A DNA stretch of 64,000 nucleotides from Citrobacter braakii (GTDB taxonomy: Bacteria; Pseudomonadota; Gammaproteobacteria; Enterobacterales; Enterobacteriaceae). Below are positions 1 to 9,755 of this stretch, piece by piece. Under the pieces are notes generated by a model. It was not told the origin of the DNA. It made no database searches and was given only the letters and a program-made list of their open reading frames with translations. The stretch covers positions 248,001-312,000 of the forward strand of contig NZ_NAEW01000003.1 in NCBI RefSeq assembly GCF_002075345.1, written 5' to 3'. Positions within the stretch are counted from its first letter, which is position 1, and each line of letters opens with the position of its first letter. Position numbers and translations under genes: made by a program.

Positions 1-49
1 AACGCTAACCATATGGACCGACGCCAGCTTGCCGCGCCGGTCGTTATTT

Positions 50-856
50 TCAGTATCCCACTTTGTCGATAATAAACTGTTTACCGCAGTTACCCGGATG
101 CGGTTGCGGTAAGAATGACTGTGCGGATAACGTCTGGTTAATGGTGTCGGCTTTCAGGGTCAATTGGATTTCTGTGAGATAGGCCGGATTGCCGTGGCAG
201 CTTAGCTTCACGGCTTTGACGTTCTCTCTGCCCCAGCTTTTAGCGACGGCGGCGTCAAATGCGCTGCGGCTGACGGTTTTGCCGTAGTTTTCCGCGAGGA
301 ATTTGCCAGCCTCGCTGTTCTTAACCTCATTATTCATCCGTACCATCGTGCCGAAGTATGCGTCGGGATCAAAACCGAAACAGGCGCCATGCTTGGCATA
401 TTCGTAACGTTCCAGACAAGATCTCCCGCCGGCACCGGGCATTACGGCACTGAGTTTTGCCGCGCTTTCCAGCGACAGGCCCGTTTCGGGAGCCGCGCAT
501 TTACGGCTGGCGCGCGCTTCAGGCAGGTTGGGAATAGGGCGAGTCGCGCAGCCAAAGCGCATCCAGCGGCGGTTGTCTACTCCACGGGCGGCGATGGATT
601 TTGGCAGGCTGGGCCATAAACCGTGAACGGTCAGGAAATCTGCTTTATCCGCGCTCTCTTTTTGCAGACGACATTCGTCGGGCTCTTGACGATTTCTCTC
701 GTATTGGCTCTGACAAAATCCGGTTTGCCAGGAGAGGGCCAGCACGTAGCTGTCAAAATCAGCGTACTGTTTTGCCTGAAGTTCGTCGGCCTGAGCTACA
801 GAAACTGGGAGCAGAAGTGCTGCCAGCAGCGAAGAATAACGCCATGTTGATGTCAT
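50..856 (-). CDS. rna: Ribonuclease I, periplasmic RNase T2 family
   Basis: A 268-residue protein with the same length and near-identical sequence to E. coli RNase I. The N-terminus is a Sec signal peptide (hydrophobic stretch LLAALLLPVSVAQA), so the enzyme acts in the periplasm, where it degrades RNA with little base preference through a 2',3'-cyclic phosphate. Both RNase T2 catalytic blocks are visible: the HGLWP motif near residue 78 and the EYAKHGACF motif near residue 152, each carrying an active-site histidine. Several cysteines are placed as in the family for disulphides. It is transcribed in the same direction as the cit operon but is separated from citT by a strong hairpin terminator, so it is probably its own unit. 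Confidence 0.97.
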   Translation of the reverse strand: MTSTWRYSSLLAALLLPVSVAQADELQAKQYADFDSYVLALSWQTGFCQSQYERNRQEPDECRLQKESADKADFLTVHGLWPSLPKSIAARGVDNRRWMRFGCATRPIPNLPEARASRKCAAPETGLSLESAAKLSAVMPGAGGRSCLERYEYAKHGACFGFDPDAYFGTMVRMNNEVKNSEAGKFLAENYGKTVSRSAFDAAVAKSWGRENVKAVKLSCHGNPAYLTEIQLTLKADTINQTLSAQSFLPQPHPGNCGKQFIIDKVGY

Positions 857-907
857 GATGATTTCGGATACTTATATCAATTCTGAATATCATCTATTTA
901 ATCATAA

Positions 908-941
908 AAAATGCCAGTCAGGTTTAGCTGACTGGCATCAT
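908..941 (-). terminator. Rho-independent terminator after citT
   Basis: An 11-bp perfect stem (arms 911-921 and 928-938, ATGCCAGTCAG) encloses a 6-nt loop. On the minus strand it is followed by a run of T. It lies between the citT stop and the rna start and should end the cit operon transcript. Confidence 0.85.
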
Positions 942-966
942 TTTCATCAGGCGGGAACCCGAATGA

Positions 967-2430
967 TTAGCTCCACATTGCCAGAATCGGCCAGCCGACC
1001 AGCAAAAGCATAGAGATGTAGATAACGCCGAAGATAGCACCCAGACGCCAGTAGTCTTTGGACTTCACATAACCGCAGCCGTAAATAATAACGCCAGGGC
1101 CAGTTGCATACGGAGTCAGACAGCCCATGATACCGATGGACAGTACCAGCAGGATACACAGGTGTTCCATCGGAACGCCCGGGATGCCTTTACCGACGGC
1201 CAGAATAACCGGCAGCATGGTGGCGGTGTGTGCGGAAAGGCTGGCAAACAGGTAGTGAGCAAAATAGAACACCAGCACCAGAACGATCACGGTCGCGTTA
1301 GGCGAGAAGCCTTCCAGGTGCGAGCTCATCGTGTTGGCGAACCAGTCGATGAAGCCTGAGCGGGTTAAACCATTCGCCATAACGACCAGCGTGGCGAGGT
1401 TAACCAGGGTGTTCCATGCGCTGTTATAACGGGTGATGTCTTTCCACGGGACAACGTGCAGCGCCAGCATCAGCGAGACTGCCAGCAGACCCACAGCGGT
1501 CGCATCAATCAGTTTACCGCCAAAGACCCACAGACCCAGGCTGAGCAGAACCAGACCGATCAGGGTCAGCTCTTTACGCGTCAGTTTACCCATGGTTTTC
1601 AGTTCATCACCAGCCCACGCGGCAACTTCAGCACTGTGAGTAACTTCTGGCTTGTAAAGAACATAGGACAGCCACGGAGCAACGATCAGCAAAATAATAC
1701 CAACCGGCAGGAAGCTGAGGAACCATTGCAACCAGCTGATTTGAATACCGGCAATTTTATTGACGAATTCCAGACCCAGCACGTTAGGTGCAGCACCGGT
1801 AACGAACATAGAGGAGCTCAGGCTGGTACTGATTACCATCATCCACATCAGATATCCGCCGATACGGCGCGCGGACGGATCGTTCGGGAATGATTTAAAC
1901 AGCGGCGGCAGGTTTTTGATAACCGGGAATACGGTACCACCGGTACGCGCGGTGTTGGATGGTGTAAACGGCGCCAACAGAATGTCGATGATGACAATCG
2001 CGTAGCCCAGCGTCAGGGTGCGCTTACCCATGAATTTTACCAGGAACAGCGCGATACGACGACCCAGACCGGTGACTTCATAGCCCAGCGCGAAGATAAA
2101 CGCGCCAAACACCAACCACACGGTAGTGCTGGAGAAGCCTGCCAGACCCCATTTCAGCGCTTGCTTACCCGCTTTAAACGCCGGGTCGGCCAGCTCTGAA
2201 GCATCAAACAGCAGATAGTTGCTGCCGATGACGCAGATCGTTACGGCGATAAAGCTTATCGCTGTTGCCGGGATTGGCTCCAGGATCATCCCAACAATCA
2301 TTGCCACGAAAACGGCAAAATAGTGCCAGGCCTGCGGGGGCATTCCATCAGGGACAGGGATAAGAAACATGACGCCCATTACGACCAATGGGGCCAGTAA
2401 TTTCCATATTTTATCTTTTGCTAAAGACAT
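967..2430 (-). CDS. citT: Citrate/succinate antiporter CitT
   Basis: A 487-residue integral membrane protein of the divalent anion:Na+ symporter (DASS) family, matching E. coli CitT in length and sequence. Many hydrophobic segments run through the whole protein. Family signatures are visible, such as the TPSNTARTGG stretch around residue 155 and the ATGPGVIIYG stretch near residue 440. In E. coli it takes up citrate in exchange for succinate during anaerobic citrate fermentation. It is the last gene of the cit operon, 25 bp after citG, and a terminator follows. That position ties uptake to the citrate lyase encoded upstream. Confidence 0.96.
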   Translation of the reverse strand: MSLAKDKIWKLLAPLVVMGVMFLIPVPDGMPPQAWHYFAVFVAMIVGMILEPIPATAISFIAVTICVIGSNYLLFDASELADPAFKAGKQALKWGLAGFSSTTVWLVFGAFIFALGYEVTGLGRRIALFLVKFMGKRTLTLGYAIVIIDILLAPFTPSNTARTGGTVFPVIKNLPPLFKSFPNDPSARRIGGYLMWMMVISTSLSSSMFVTGAAPNVLGLEFVNKIAGIQISWLQWFLSFLPVGIILLIVAPWLSYVLYKPEVTHSAEVAAWAGDELKTMGKLTRKELTLIGLVLLSLGLWVFGGKLIDATAVGLLAVSLMLALHVVPWKDITRYNSAWNTLVNLATLVVMANGLTRSGFIDWFANTMSSHLEGFSPNATVIVLVLVFYFAHYLFASLSAHTATMLPVILAVGKGIPGVPMEHLCILLVLSIGIMGCLTPYATGPGVIIYGCGYVKSKDYWRLGAIFGVIYISMLLLVGWPILAMWS

Positions 2431-2455
2431 GTGTGTGATTCTCCGGAAAGGATCT

Positions 2456-3361
2456 TTAATTGTGATAATGATGAACTTGTGAAATCTGAGCTAAGAACCA
2501 GGTGACGATCAGCAGATCGGCGCAGCCTCCTGGGCTGAGGTTGCGTTCAATACACTGTTGGTCGAACTGGCGCAGGTATTCGAGATCGGCAGGGGTGCGA
2601 ATCCCCCCTTGCTGCAATAGAGCGGTGGCCTGCTGCTGTAGCCAGCGCAGACCTTCTGCGCCGCCACGTGAAGCCACGTTGGTGTCGCCATTGATAGACA
2701 TCAGCAGCAATAACGTGTCGAGTAGCGCCAGTTCAGGATCGCGGCCCTGAGTCAGCAGTGCGCGGTAGTGCGGCAGGGCATGCTGGATGACTAGCGGGTA
2801 TCCCGCTTCGGCTTCGCCCCGTGCGCCGGTTAATCCCAGTTGCTGATAAAGACGTTGGCCAGCCGTGAGTTGTTGATTGTTCTGGCGCAGTTCGCGCTCG
2901 GTCAGGCCACGGCAAAATGTTGCTGCCGTTGAGCAAAGGGTTTCAGCGGTAACAGTCAGTTGGAGCTGGTGCAGGCGGCCAATGGCGGCACACAGCAGCC
3001 CCAGTGAAAAGATGCTCCCTTTATGGGTGTTTACCCCCTCGGTGGCGCGAAACATATCGGCTTCGCAGGCCATGCCCAGTGGGCGCAGTCCTTTCAACAC
3101 ATCTTCAGGCGACAGCTGTGCGCTAAACGCCCCATATTCAATAAAACGCGGCAGCCAGGCCTGAATTGCCTCAGCGCTGCGATGAAAATCTTCCAGCGCC
3201 ATATCTTTATGTGCGCCGTTGTTAATACGATCCACCAGACCCGGTTTGGGCGACAGGTTGACTTCAGTCAACATGGCCCGCCACGCAAGCGTTGCGTAAG
3301 CGTCAGGCAGATCCAGAGGAAGGACTGCGTTATTGGTTGATGTTGCGGGAATCGGCATCAT
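2456..3361 (-). CDS. citG: Triphosphoribosyl-dephospho-CoA synthase CitG
   Basis: This enzyme makes 2'-(5''-triphosphoribosyl)-3'-dephospho-CoA from ATP and dephospho-CoA, the precursor of the citrate lyase prosthetic group. The 301-residue frame matches E. coli CitG, including the blocks [31 protein letters not shown] and [13 protein letters not shown]. The reading frame opens with two ATG codons; the second (position 3358) is equally possible. The gene overlaps the end of citX by 32 bp, which suggests translational coupling. The C-terminus runs slightly past the E. coli protein (after WFLAQI), a minor end difference. Confidence 0.95.
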   Translation of the reverse strand: MMPIPATSTNNAVLPLDLPDAYATLAWRAMLTEVNLSPKPGLVDRINNGAHKDMALEDFHRSAEAIQAWLPRFIEYGAFSAQLSPEDVLKGLRPLGMACEADMFRATEGVNTHKGSIFSLGLLCAAIGRLHQLQLTVTAETLCSTAATFCRGLTERELRQNNQQLTAGQRLYQQLGLTGARGEAEAGYPLVIQHALPHYRALLTQGRDPELALLDTLLLLMSINGDTNVASRGGAEGLRWLQQQATALLQQGGIRTPADLEYLRQFDQQCIERNLSPGGCADLLIVTWFLAQISQVHHYHN

Positions 3362-3884
3362 GCAGCAGTGCCTCCATCTGAGAGAGTAAGTCGGAAAGCG
3401 CGTGGGTTTTACCTCGCGCGCATTCGGCAGCGCTTTGCTCGCACAGCAGACAGCGGCGGGCAGGGAGTGCGAAATGACGCCGGGACAGAATTTCCCCTTC
3501 AGGGGTCAGGACATCGATGTCCCATAACCGTCCCAGCGGATGTGAATGCTCAAGTTCAATCGTGGCGAGCTTGAGAGCGTGGGCCGGGGCCTCAATAGAC
3601 AAAAGACCTTCCGGACCGCTGGCAGAAACCAGCGCCGTTTGCTCCCTGATAATCCAGGTGGATTTTTCCGCCAGCGCGAGCAGGGCGGTGACGCCGTGAT
3701 TAAAGATGCGACGGGTTAATGCGCTGTCTTTAATCGGACCCGGTGCGACCACGGTAAACGAGACCAGTGGCGCGTGATGACGCGTCAGCCAGGCATGTTG
3801 CCTTGCTTGTCTCTCATCCCGGCTGGCGAGCAGCTCGGGAATCGAAACCGCATGTTGGGTGGCGTGTTCAGGGAGCAGGCGCAT
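3330..3884 (-). CDS. citX: Apo-citrate lyase phosphoribosyl-dephospho-CoA transferase CitX
   Basis: A 184-residue protein matching E. coli CitX. It transfers the prosthetic group made by CitG onto the serine of the acyl carrier subunit CitD. Conserved blocks include SRDERQARQ near the N-terminus, VAPGPIKDS around residue 48, and a C-terminal cysteine pair in [17 protein letters not shown]. It starts 3 bp after the citF stop and its 3' end overlaps citG, so the two prosthetic-group genes are tightly packed with the lyase subunits. Confidence 0.95.
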   Translation of the reverse strand: MRLLPEHATQHAVSIPELLASRDERQARQHAWLTRHHAPLVSFTVVAPGPIKDSALTRRIFNHGVTALLALAEKSTWIIREQTALVSASGPEGLLSIEAPAHALKLATIELEHSHPLGRLWDIDVLTPEGEILSRRHFALPARRCLLCEQSAAECARGKTHALSDLLSQMEALLHDADSRNINQ

Positions 3885-3887
3885 GGC

Positions 3888-5420
3888 TTATTCCTTCACC
3901 TGATGCACAACGTCAATCACCGAGCCATCGCGGTAACGCACAACGGCAATCACGCGGTCGGTGAATTCGATAGCGCGTGGCTGACCGGTGAGCTGCTGTG
4001 CACGTTCGCGCAGCCATTCAATGGACACCACTTTCATACCGGCTTCTTTCAGACGTTCAGCCAGTTCCGGACGCGCAGGGTTAACGGCGATACCGTGGTC
4101 AGTGACCAGGATGTCTACGCTGGAGCCTGGGGTTACGCAGGTCAGGACGTTATCAACCAGCGTCGGGATGCGTCCGCGAACCAGCGGAGCGACAATGATG
4201 GAAAGCGCAGCGGCAACCGCAGTATCGCAGTGACCGCCGGATGCGCCGCGCAGTACGCCGTCAGAACCGGTCAGTACGTTAACGTTGAAGCTGGTATCAA
4301 CTTCCAGCGCACTCAGCACCACGACGTCCAGACGATCGACGGAGGCGCCTTTTGAGCCCCAGTTGGCATACTGGTTGGCACTGATCTCAATGTGGTTTGG
4401 ATTGCGGGCCAGCGACTCAGCCGCGTTACGGTCAAAGCTCTGTACGTCCAGCAGTTTGCGAATCAGGCCTTTTTCGTGCAGGTCAACGATGGTAGCGGTG
4501 ATGCCGCCCAGCGCGAAGTCAGCACGGATATCGCGGCTGCGCATCTTGTCTTCCAGGAAACGAGTAACGGCCAGAGAAGCGCCGCCGGTTCCTGTCTGCA
4601 GTGAGAAGCCTTCATTGAAGTAACCGGAGTTAGCAATGACGTCTGCCGCGCTACGGGCGATTAACAGTTCACGCGGGTTGGTGGTCATGCGTGTCGCATC
4701 AGCACCGATTTTGTCCGCATCGCCGACCTGATCGATCTGTACAATCAGATCCACTTGATCCTGCGTAATGCTGGCCGGGTTATGCGGATAGGTCAGCAGC
4801 TGTTCAGTCAGCAGGACAACCTGTTTTGCATTTTCGGCATCGACGCGGGCATAGCCCAGTGAACCACAGCACGCTTTACCGGTATAGCCGTTAGCGTTAC
4901 CAAACTGGTCACAGGACGGTACGCCGAGGAACGCCACATCAATGCTGAGTTCGCCACTTTGCACCAGGTGTACACGGCCGCCGTGGGAGTGGACCTGCAC
5001 AGGCTCGGCCAGCAGGCCACGGGAGATCTCTTCCGCCAGCGGGCCACGCAGCCCGGAGGTGTAAATACGGCTGACCACGCCCTGACGGATGTGCTCAACC
5101 AGCGGAGCATGGCAGTCGCTCAGGGAGCTGGAAGCCAGCGTCAGATTTTTAAAGCCCATTCTGGCGATGGCGTCCATCACCAGGTTAATCGTCAGATCGC
5201 CACCGCGAAAAGCGTGGTGGAAAGAGATGGTCATGCCATCCTGTAAACCTGAACGACGAATGGCGTCTTCCAGGTTAGCGCACAGCTTTTTGTCGCGCGG
5301 TTTTTGCGCCTGTAATTCTACTTTTGCGGTGCTCTGATAAGCGGAAAGCTCACTTTCTGCATGACGGCTCCAGGTCGCCACGCGATCCTGGCGTTGAGAC
5401 TGTTCGATTTTCTGCGTCAT
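3888..5420 (-). CDS. citF: Citrate lyase alpha subunit (citrate:acetyl-ACP transferase)
   Basis: The 510-residue alpha subunit exchanges the acetyl group on the CitD thiol for citrate, giving citryl-ACP and acetate. It is full length and near-identical to E. coli CitF. Typical CoA-transferase-like segments are visible, such as FHHAFRGGDLTINLVMDAIARMG in the first 90 residues (given here in outline) and the glycine-rich LRGASGGHCDTAVAA near residue 390. It lies 9 bp after citE in the citCDEFXGT operon. The product is cytoplasmic and part of the large CitDEF complex. Confidence 0.96.
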   Translation of the reverse strand: MTQKIEQSQRQDRVATWSRHAESELSAYQSTAKVELQAQKPRDKKLCANLEDAIRRSGLQDGMTISFHHAFRGGDLTINLVMDAIARMGFKNLTLASSSLSDCHAPLVEHIRQGVVSRIYTSGLRGPLAEEISRGLLAEPVQVHSHGGRVHLVQSGELSIDVAFLGVPSCDQFGNANGYTGKACCGSLGYARVDAENAKQVVLLTEQLLTYPHNPASITQDQVDLIVQIDQVGDADKIGADATRMTTNPRELLIARSAADVIANSGYFNEGFSLQTGTGGASLAVTRFLEDKMRSRDIRADFALGGITATIVDLHEKGLIRKLLDVQSFDRNAAESLARNPNHIEISANQYANWGSKGASVDRLDVVVLSALEVDTSFNVNVLTGSDGVLRGASGGHCDTAVAAALSIIVAPLVRGRIPTLVDNVLTCVTPGSSVDILVTDHGIAVNPARPELAERLKEAGMKVVSIEWLRERAQQLTGQPRAIEFTDRVIAVVRYRDGSVIDVVHQVKE

Positions 5421-5429
5421 TTTTTTGCC

Positions 5430-6338
5430 TTATTCTTCGCGAATGCCGGAAAGTTCTGCACGGGAGATAACCAGAAGGGCGCGCTCGATAACCGGGCTGT
5501 CGACCATTTTGCCGTTCAGGGAAACTACGCCACGGCCTTCGCGAGCGGCGGCTTCAGCGGCTTCCACGACCAGGCGCGCGTGAGCCAGCTCTTTGCGTGT
5601 CGGCGCGTACAGGTTGTGCAGGAGCTCGATCTGGCGCGGGTTGATGAGCGACTTACCGTCAAAACCCAGTTGCTTGATGTGTGCGGCTTCATGCAGGAAA
5701 CCCGCTTCGTTGTTGGCATCGGAATAAACGGTGTCGAACGCCTGAATGCCGGCAGAGCGTGCCGCCTGCAAAATAGAGCAGCGGGCAAACAGCAGTTCAG
5801 TCCCTTCCGCAGAGCGCTCAGTGCGCAGGTTACGCACATAATCTTCCGCACCCAGTGCAATACCGATCAGGCGCTCGGAAGCGTGGGCAATTTCTACCGC
5901 ACGGGTAATGCCTAACGGCGATTCGATGGCGGCTAACAGACCGGTACTGCCTGGCTCACGGCCACAGGCTTTCTCGATACGCAGGATTTCGCTTTCGATG
6001 TCGATGACATCCTGCGCGGTATCGGTCTTCGGTAAACGCACGATGTCAGCGCCGCCGCGTACCACGGCTTCGAGATCGTTAATGCCCCATTCGGAGTCGA
6101 GGGCGTTTACGCGCACGATAGTTTCAACGTCGTGATACAGCGGATGCTGCAGCGCGTGGTACACCATACGGCGAGCAGTATCTTTCTCGCGCAGCGCGAC
6201 GGAGTCTTCCAGGTCGAACATCAGCGCATCTGCCGGATAGATGAACGAGTTGCTGACCATGGCGGCATTGGCGCCCGGTACGAACAGCATGCTGCGGCGG
6301 GTACGGGTTTTACGTTGCTGCAAAGATTCACTAATCAC
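5430..6338 (-). CDS. citE: Citrate lyase beta subunit (citryl-ACP lyase)
   Basis: The beta subunit cleaves citryl-ACP to oxaloacetate and acetyl-ACP. It belongs to the HpcH/HpaI aldolase superfamily; the metal-binding LEDSVA block and [10 protein letters not shown] are present. I chose the GTG at 6336-6338. It follows a strong Shine-Dalgarno (GGGAGGA) by 6 nt, overlaps the citD stop in a GTGA arrangement, and gives 302 residues, the length of E. coli CitE. An in-frame ATG at 6351-6353 would add five residues but would bury the ribosome site inside the gene. The overlap implies translational coupling with citD. Confidence 0.95.
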   Translation of the reverse strand: MISESLQQRKTRTRRSMLFVPGANAAMVSNSFIYPADALMFDLEDSVALREKDTARRMVYHALQHPLYHDVETIVRVNALDSEWGINDLEAVVRGGADIVRLPKTDTAQDVIDIESEILRIEKACGREPGSTGLLAAIESPLGITRAVEIAHASERLIGIALGAEDYVRNLRTERSAEGTELLFARCSILQAARSAGIQAFDTVYSDANNEAGFLHEAAHIKQLGFDGKSLINPRQIELLHNLYAPTRKELAHARLVVEAAEAAAREGRGVVSLNGKMVDSPVIERALLVISRAELSGIREE

Positions 6339-6631
6339 TGGCAATCCTCCCATGGCAGTGCAGGAATACCGCCAGCGCGGGCCAGTAGTGCTTCCAGTCG
6401 CGCACGTAAAATGCAGTCCAGTGCGCCTTTATCATCAACATTTAATTGCACGCCGCGTACGTTGTAGCGGGACAGAACGTCCAGAATGGTGGCCCGGATG
6501 GCATCACCGAACTGCTTTTCGACGCTACTGTTAACCTGCAGGTCAATATCCTGCGAATCGAGTGGGGCGATGCGAATCATCACATCACCGGACTCGAGTG
6601 TGCCTGCGACGGCTGCCTGGTTTATTTTCAT
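6335..6631 (-). CDS. citD: Citrate lyase gamma subunit (acyl carrier protein)
   Basis: A 98-residue acyl carrier protein that bears the phosphoribosyl-dephospho-CoA arm. Ser14 in the motif [10 protein letters not shown] matches the serine known to be modified in Klebsiella and E. coli CitD. The length is the family standard. The stop overlaps the GTG start of citE, and the start overlaps the citC stop by 4 bp, so citC, citD and citE read as a coupled string. Confidence 0.96.
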   Translation of the reverse strand: MKINQAAVAGTLESGDVMIRIAPLDSQDIDLQVNSSVEKQFGDAIRATILDVLSRYNVRGVQLNVDDKGALDCILRARLEALLARAGGIPALPWEDCQ

Positions 6632-7704
6632 TTTTCACCTGTTGCTAATGCGGGGGTATTTTGGCGGACTGCCGCACCCGATGAGGCCCGCTCAACCATG
6701 CTTTGCAGATAGTGCAGCGTGGCGTCAGGGACCAGGGATGCGATAGCCGTGAGATCTTTTTTAACCAGCAGCTTGCGCACCCAGGAGGCAGAAATCGGCA
6801 TCTCCTGGAAGCACAGCCGCTCAATTTCCACCAGTTCAATCGGTGGGGCGGGAAGCGTTGGGGTCTCCAGCCAGTAGCGCATATCGTTGTTGTACTGGGA
6901 GGTGACGGTGCAATACGGCTCGGTACCGACGAAGCGGTGCGTGACGCCGAGAGCCGGGGCCAGATACTGGCGGAAGATTTTCAGGTCTATTTCGGTATAG
7001 CAGTGGTTAATAACGCTCTGCTCTTTGATGAAGTAGCACGGGAATGTGGCGCGGGAAATGATGTATTCCGAACCGCGATGAACGGTTAAACGTGGAATGT
7101 CTTTTGTCCCTTTAAGCACCAGATCCAGTCGGTCTTCATACGGAAAACGCGAGGTATCTTCTTTCACCAAAAACAGATGCAGCCAGTCACATTGCGCGGC
7201 TGCTTGTTGGATCAGAAAACGATGTCCGTTGGTGAAGGGGTTGGCGTTCATGACGATACAGCCAATTTTTTTCCCTTCATGGCGCTGTTTCGCCAGTGAT
7301 TCAGCGTAGCGTTTCAGACGTGTAGTGCTGTTTTCCATCAGCACCATAATGCCGGGAACGCTGGTCAGCGTAGAAAAACCGCACTGCTTAAACAGCGACT
7401 CGTACTCGGTTTTGGTATAGATGAAGAGGTGCGTACAGTGGCGCTCATAGGCGAGGTTGATTAACTCGGTCGCCAGCGTCAGCGCTAAGCCTTCACCCCT
7501 TACGGATTCGCAGATGGCGACGCACTTTATGATATTGCCGGCAATGCCGCCGCAGGCAATCAGGCGGTCATCACGGGTGACGGTGATAAATACTTCGACA
7601 GTTGTATCAACGCTCAAATCATTCTCTTTCAGAAATTGCGCGATAGCCGCCATCTTTTTATTTTCTGAGCGTTTAACTTGCGTGAATATATTATTACCGA
7701 ACAT
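6628..7704 (-). CDS. citC: Citrate lyase synthetase (acetate:SH-citrate lyase ligase)
   Basis: The ligase activates citrate lyase by acetylating the thiol of the CitD prosthetic group with acetate and ATP. The 358-residue protein has an N-terminal GNAT-like part (residues about 1-130, [10 protein letters not shown]) and a C-terminal nucleotidyltransferase part with the [13 protein letters not shown] signature near residue 155 and [11 protein letters not shown] near the end. It is slightly longer than E. coli CitC at the C-terminus. It is the first gene of the operon, divergent from dpiB across a 389-bp AT-rich control region. Confidence 0.95.
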   Translation of the reverse strand: MFGNNIFTQVKRSENKKMAAIAQFLKENDLSVDTTVEVFITVTRDDRLIACGGIAGNIIKCVAICESVRGEGLALTLATELINLAYERHCTHLFIYTKTEYESLFKQCGFSTLTSVPGIMVLMENSTTRLKRYAESLAKQRHEGKKIGCIVMNANPFTNGHRFLIQQAAAQCDWLHLFLVKEDTSRFPYEDRLDLVLKGTKDIPRLTVHRGSEYIISRATFPCYFIKEQSVINHCYTEIDLKIFRQYLAPALGVTHRFVGTEPYCTVTSQYNNDMRYWLETPTLPAPPIELVEIERLCFQEMPISASWVRKLLVKKDLTAIASLVPDATLHYLQSMVERASSGAAVRQNTPALATGEK

Positions 7705-8093
7705 AGTGAATAGAGCCCCGATGCTATATTTGTTACTGGGTTTCTGTTTTTGTTGCTCTGTTTAGCAACCTGATAACTTCTTGTTTGCAATTGAAGGGAA
7801 TGTTTTTTTATTACGGAGTATTTCTTTTTTTCCCTGCTGCATACATCGTAAGGAGTATTTTGGAGGTGATTTTTGATTTATTTCACAATAAGTTAGAAGG
7901 TTTTAATGTGTTTTATGGTTTTAAGTTTTTTAATTAATTTAACTCCGAAATAGCGTGTGGTTTTAATTTGTTTAATTGATTTAAGGTGGGGAATCTGCAA
8001 CGATCCTGTTTTATACCGCGACTTGCAAATAAAACATTTTTATTACAACTACAATGAGAAATAAGTTTCGGGTATCGTCGCTGAGGAAGAAAT
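7705..8093. promoter_or_regulatory. citC / dpiB divergent control region
   Basis: A 389-bp gene-free, strongly AT-rich region between the divergent cit operon and dpiBA. In E. coli the response regulator DpiA binds AT-rich DNA in the equivalent spacer and FNR contributes to anaerobic expression. I see repeated TTTAATT-type blocks around 7922-7984, which would suit DpiA, and a CRP-like site at 7872-7887. No ORF of credible quality lies here. The exact promoters cannot be fixed by eye. Confidence 0.7.
7872..7887. promoter_or_regulatory. CRP-like site upstream of citC
   Basis: TTTGA, 6 nt, TCACA: nine of the ten half-site bases match the CRP consensus TGTGA-N6-TCACA. The centre lies about 175 bp upstream of citC and 214 bp upstream of dpiB. 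The same bases contain TTGAT, so a weak FNR-type overlap is possible. This is a motif call only. Confidence 0.45.
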
Positions 8094-9755
8094 ATGGCAG
8101 AGCAGAAAAATAAAACACGGTTTCCTTTTTTTCGCAGTCTGGCGTTTCCATTGCGTATCTTTCTGCTTATTTTGGTCGTTTCTATTTTTATTATCGCCGC
8201 GTTAGCACAATACTTTACCGCCAGTTTTGAAGATTATCTGGCAACGCATGTCCGCGATATGGCGATGAACCAGGCCAAAATCATCGCCTCTAACGACAGT
8301 ATCATCGCGGCGGTGAAGCATCGTGATTACAAGCGTCTGGCGACCATTGCCGACAAACTGCAGAGCGGGACTGACTTCGACTATGTGGTGATCGGGGATA
8401 CCAACTCTGTCCGCCTTTACCACCCAAATCCGGAAAAAATTGGCTACCCGATGCAGTTCACCAAACCCGGCGCGCTGGAAAGAGGGGAAAGTTACTTTAT
8501 TACCGGCAAAGGGTCCATTGGGATGGCGATGCGCGCCAAAACGCCAATCTTTGATGACGATGGCAAAATCATTGGCGTGGTCTCAATTGGCTATCTGATC
8601 AGTAAAATCGATAGCTGGCGATCGGACTTTTTACTCCCAATGGCAGGGGTGTTTATCCTGCTGTTGCTGGTACTTATGCTGCTCTCTTGGTTATTTGCTG
8701 CCCATATTCGCCGACAGATGTTGGGGATGGAACCTAAGCAAATTGCGCGGGTAGTGCGTCAGCAGGAAGCGCTATTCAGCTCGGTATATGAAGGTTTGAT
8801 CGCCGTGGACCCTGATGGGTATATCACCGCAATAAACCGCAGCGCGAGGAAAATGCTGGGGCTGTCTTCGCCTGGACGAAAGTGGCTTGGAAAACCGGTT
8901 AGTGAGGTGGTTCAGCCGACTGACTTTTTCACCCAGCAGATTGCGGAAAAACGACAGGACGCGATGGTGAACTTTAATGGCCTGAGCGTTATCGCTAACC
9001 GTGAGGCGATTCGCTCCGGCGATGAACTGCTTGGGGCAATCATCAGTTTTCGTAGTAAAGATGAAATTGCTACTCTTAATGCGCAATTAACGCAGATCAA
9101 ACAGTATGTAGAGAGCCTGAGAACGCTGCGTCATGAACACCTTAACTGGATGTCGACCATTAATGGCCTGCTGCAAATGAAAGAGTATGACCGGGTGCTG
9201 GCAATGGTGCAGGGGGAATCGCAGGCGCAACAGCAACTGATTGACAGCCTGCGCGGCGCGTTTGCCGATCGTCAGGTAGCCGGTCTGTTGTTTGGCAAGG
9301 TGCAGCGTGCGCGTGAACTGGGCCTCACTATGACTATCGTTCCTGGCAGTCAACTGCATCAACTCCCCGAGGGGCTGGATAGCACAGAGTTTGCAGCAAT
9401 TGTTGGCAATCTGCTTGATAATGCATTTGAAGCGAGCTTGCGCACCCAGCAAGGCAACAAGATCGTCGAACTCTATTTGAGCGATGAAGGGGATGACGTG
9501 ATCATCGAAGTTGCCGATCAGGGATGCGGTGTACCGGAAGCATTGCGTGAAAAAATATTTGAACAGGGTGTGAGCACCCGTACCGATGAACCAGGTGAAC
9601 ATGGCATCGGTTTGTATCTGATTGCAAGTTATGTGAGGCGCTGTAACGGGGTGATTACACTCGAAGATAACTCCCCCTGCGGCACCTTATTTTCTTTATT
9701 TCTTCCGAAAGTGAAAAAAAATAATGACGGAACCATTAACGCTATTGATCGTTGA
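8094..9755 (+). CDS. dpiB: Citrate sensor histidine kinase DpiB (CitA)
   Basis: A 553-residue membrane kinase of the CitA/DcuS family. Order of parts: transmembrane segment at about 19-40, periplasmic citrate-binding PAS domain (about 45-175), second membrane segment (about 180-203), cytoplasmic PAS (about 220-320), phosphoacceptor block RHEHLNWM with its histidine near residue 347, and an ATPase domain with NLLDNAFEAS, DQGCGVP and GEHGIGLYL. It senses external citrate and phosphorylates DpiA. The gene overlaps dpiA by 32 bp, so both are made from one transcript divergent from citC. Confidence 0.95.
   Translation: MAEQKNKTRFPFFRSLAFPLRIFLLILVVSIFIIAALAQYFTASFEDYLATHVRDMAMNQAKIIASNDSIIAAVKHRDYKRLATIADKLQSGTDFDYVVIGDTNSVRLYHPNPEKIGYPMQFTKPGALERGESYFITGKGSIGMAMRAKTPIFDDDGKIIGVVSIGYLISKIDSWRSDFLLPMAGVFILLLLVLMLLSWLFAAHIRRQMLGMEPKQIARVVRQQEALFSSVYEGLIAVDPDGYITAINRSARKMLGLSSPGRKWLGKPVSEVVQPTDFFTQQIAEKRQDAMVNFNGLSVIANREAIRSGDELLGAIISFRSKDEIATLNAQLTQIKQYVESLRTLRHEHLNWMSTINGLLQMKEYDRVLAMVQGESQAQQQLIDSLRGAFADRQVAGLLFGKVQRARELGLTMTIVPGSQLHQLPEGLDSTEFAAIVGNLLDNAFEASLRTQQGNKIVELYLSDEGDDVIIEVADQGCGVPEALREKIFEQGVSTRTDEPGEHGIGLYLIASYVRRCNGVITLEDNSPCGTLFSLFLPKVKKNNDGTINAIDR

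Noticed and set aside
3774-4355. 193-codon plus-strand frame antisense to citF and citX
   Set aside because: Shadow frame of two well-identified genes; no start signal or recognisable product.
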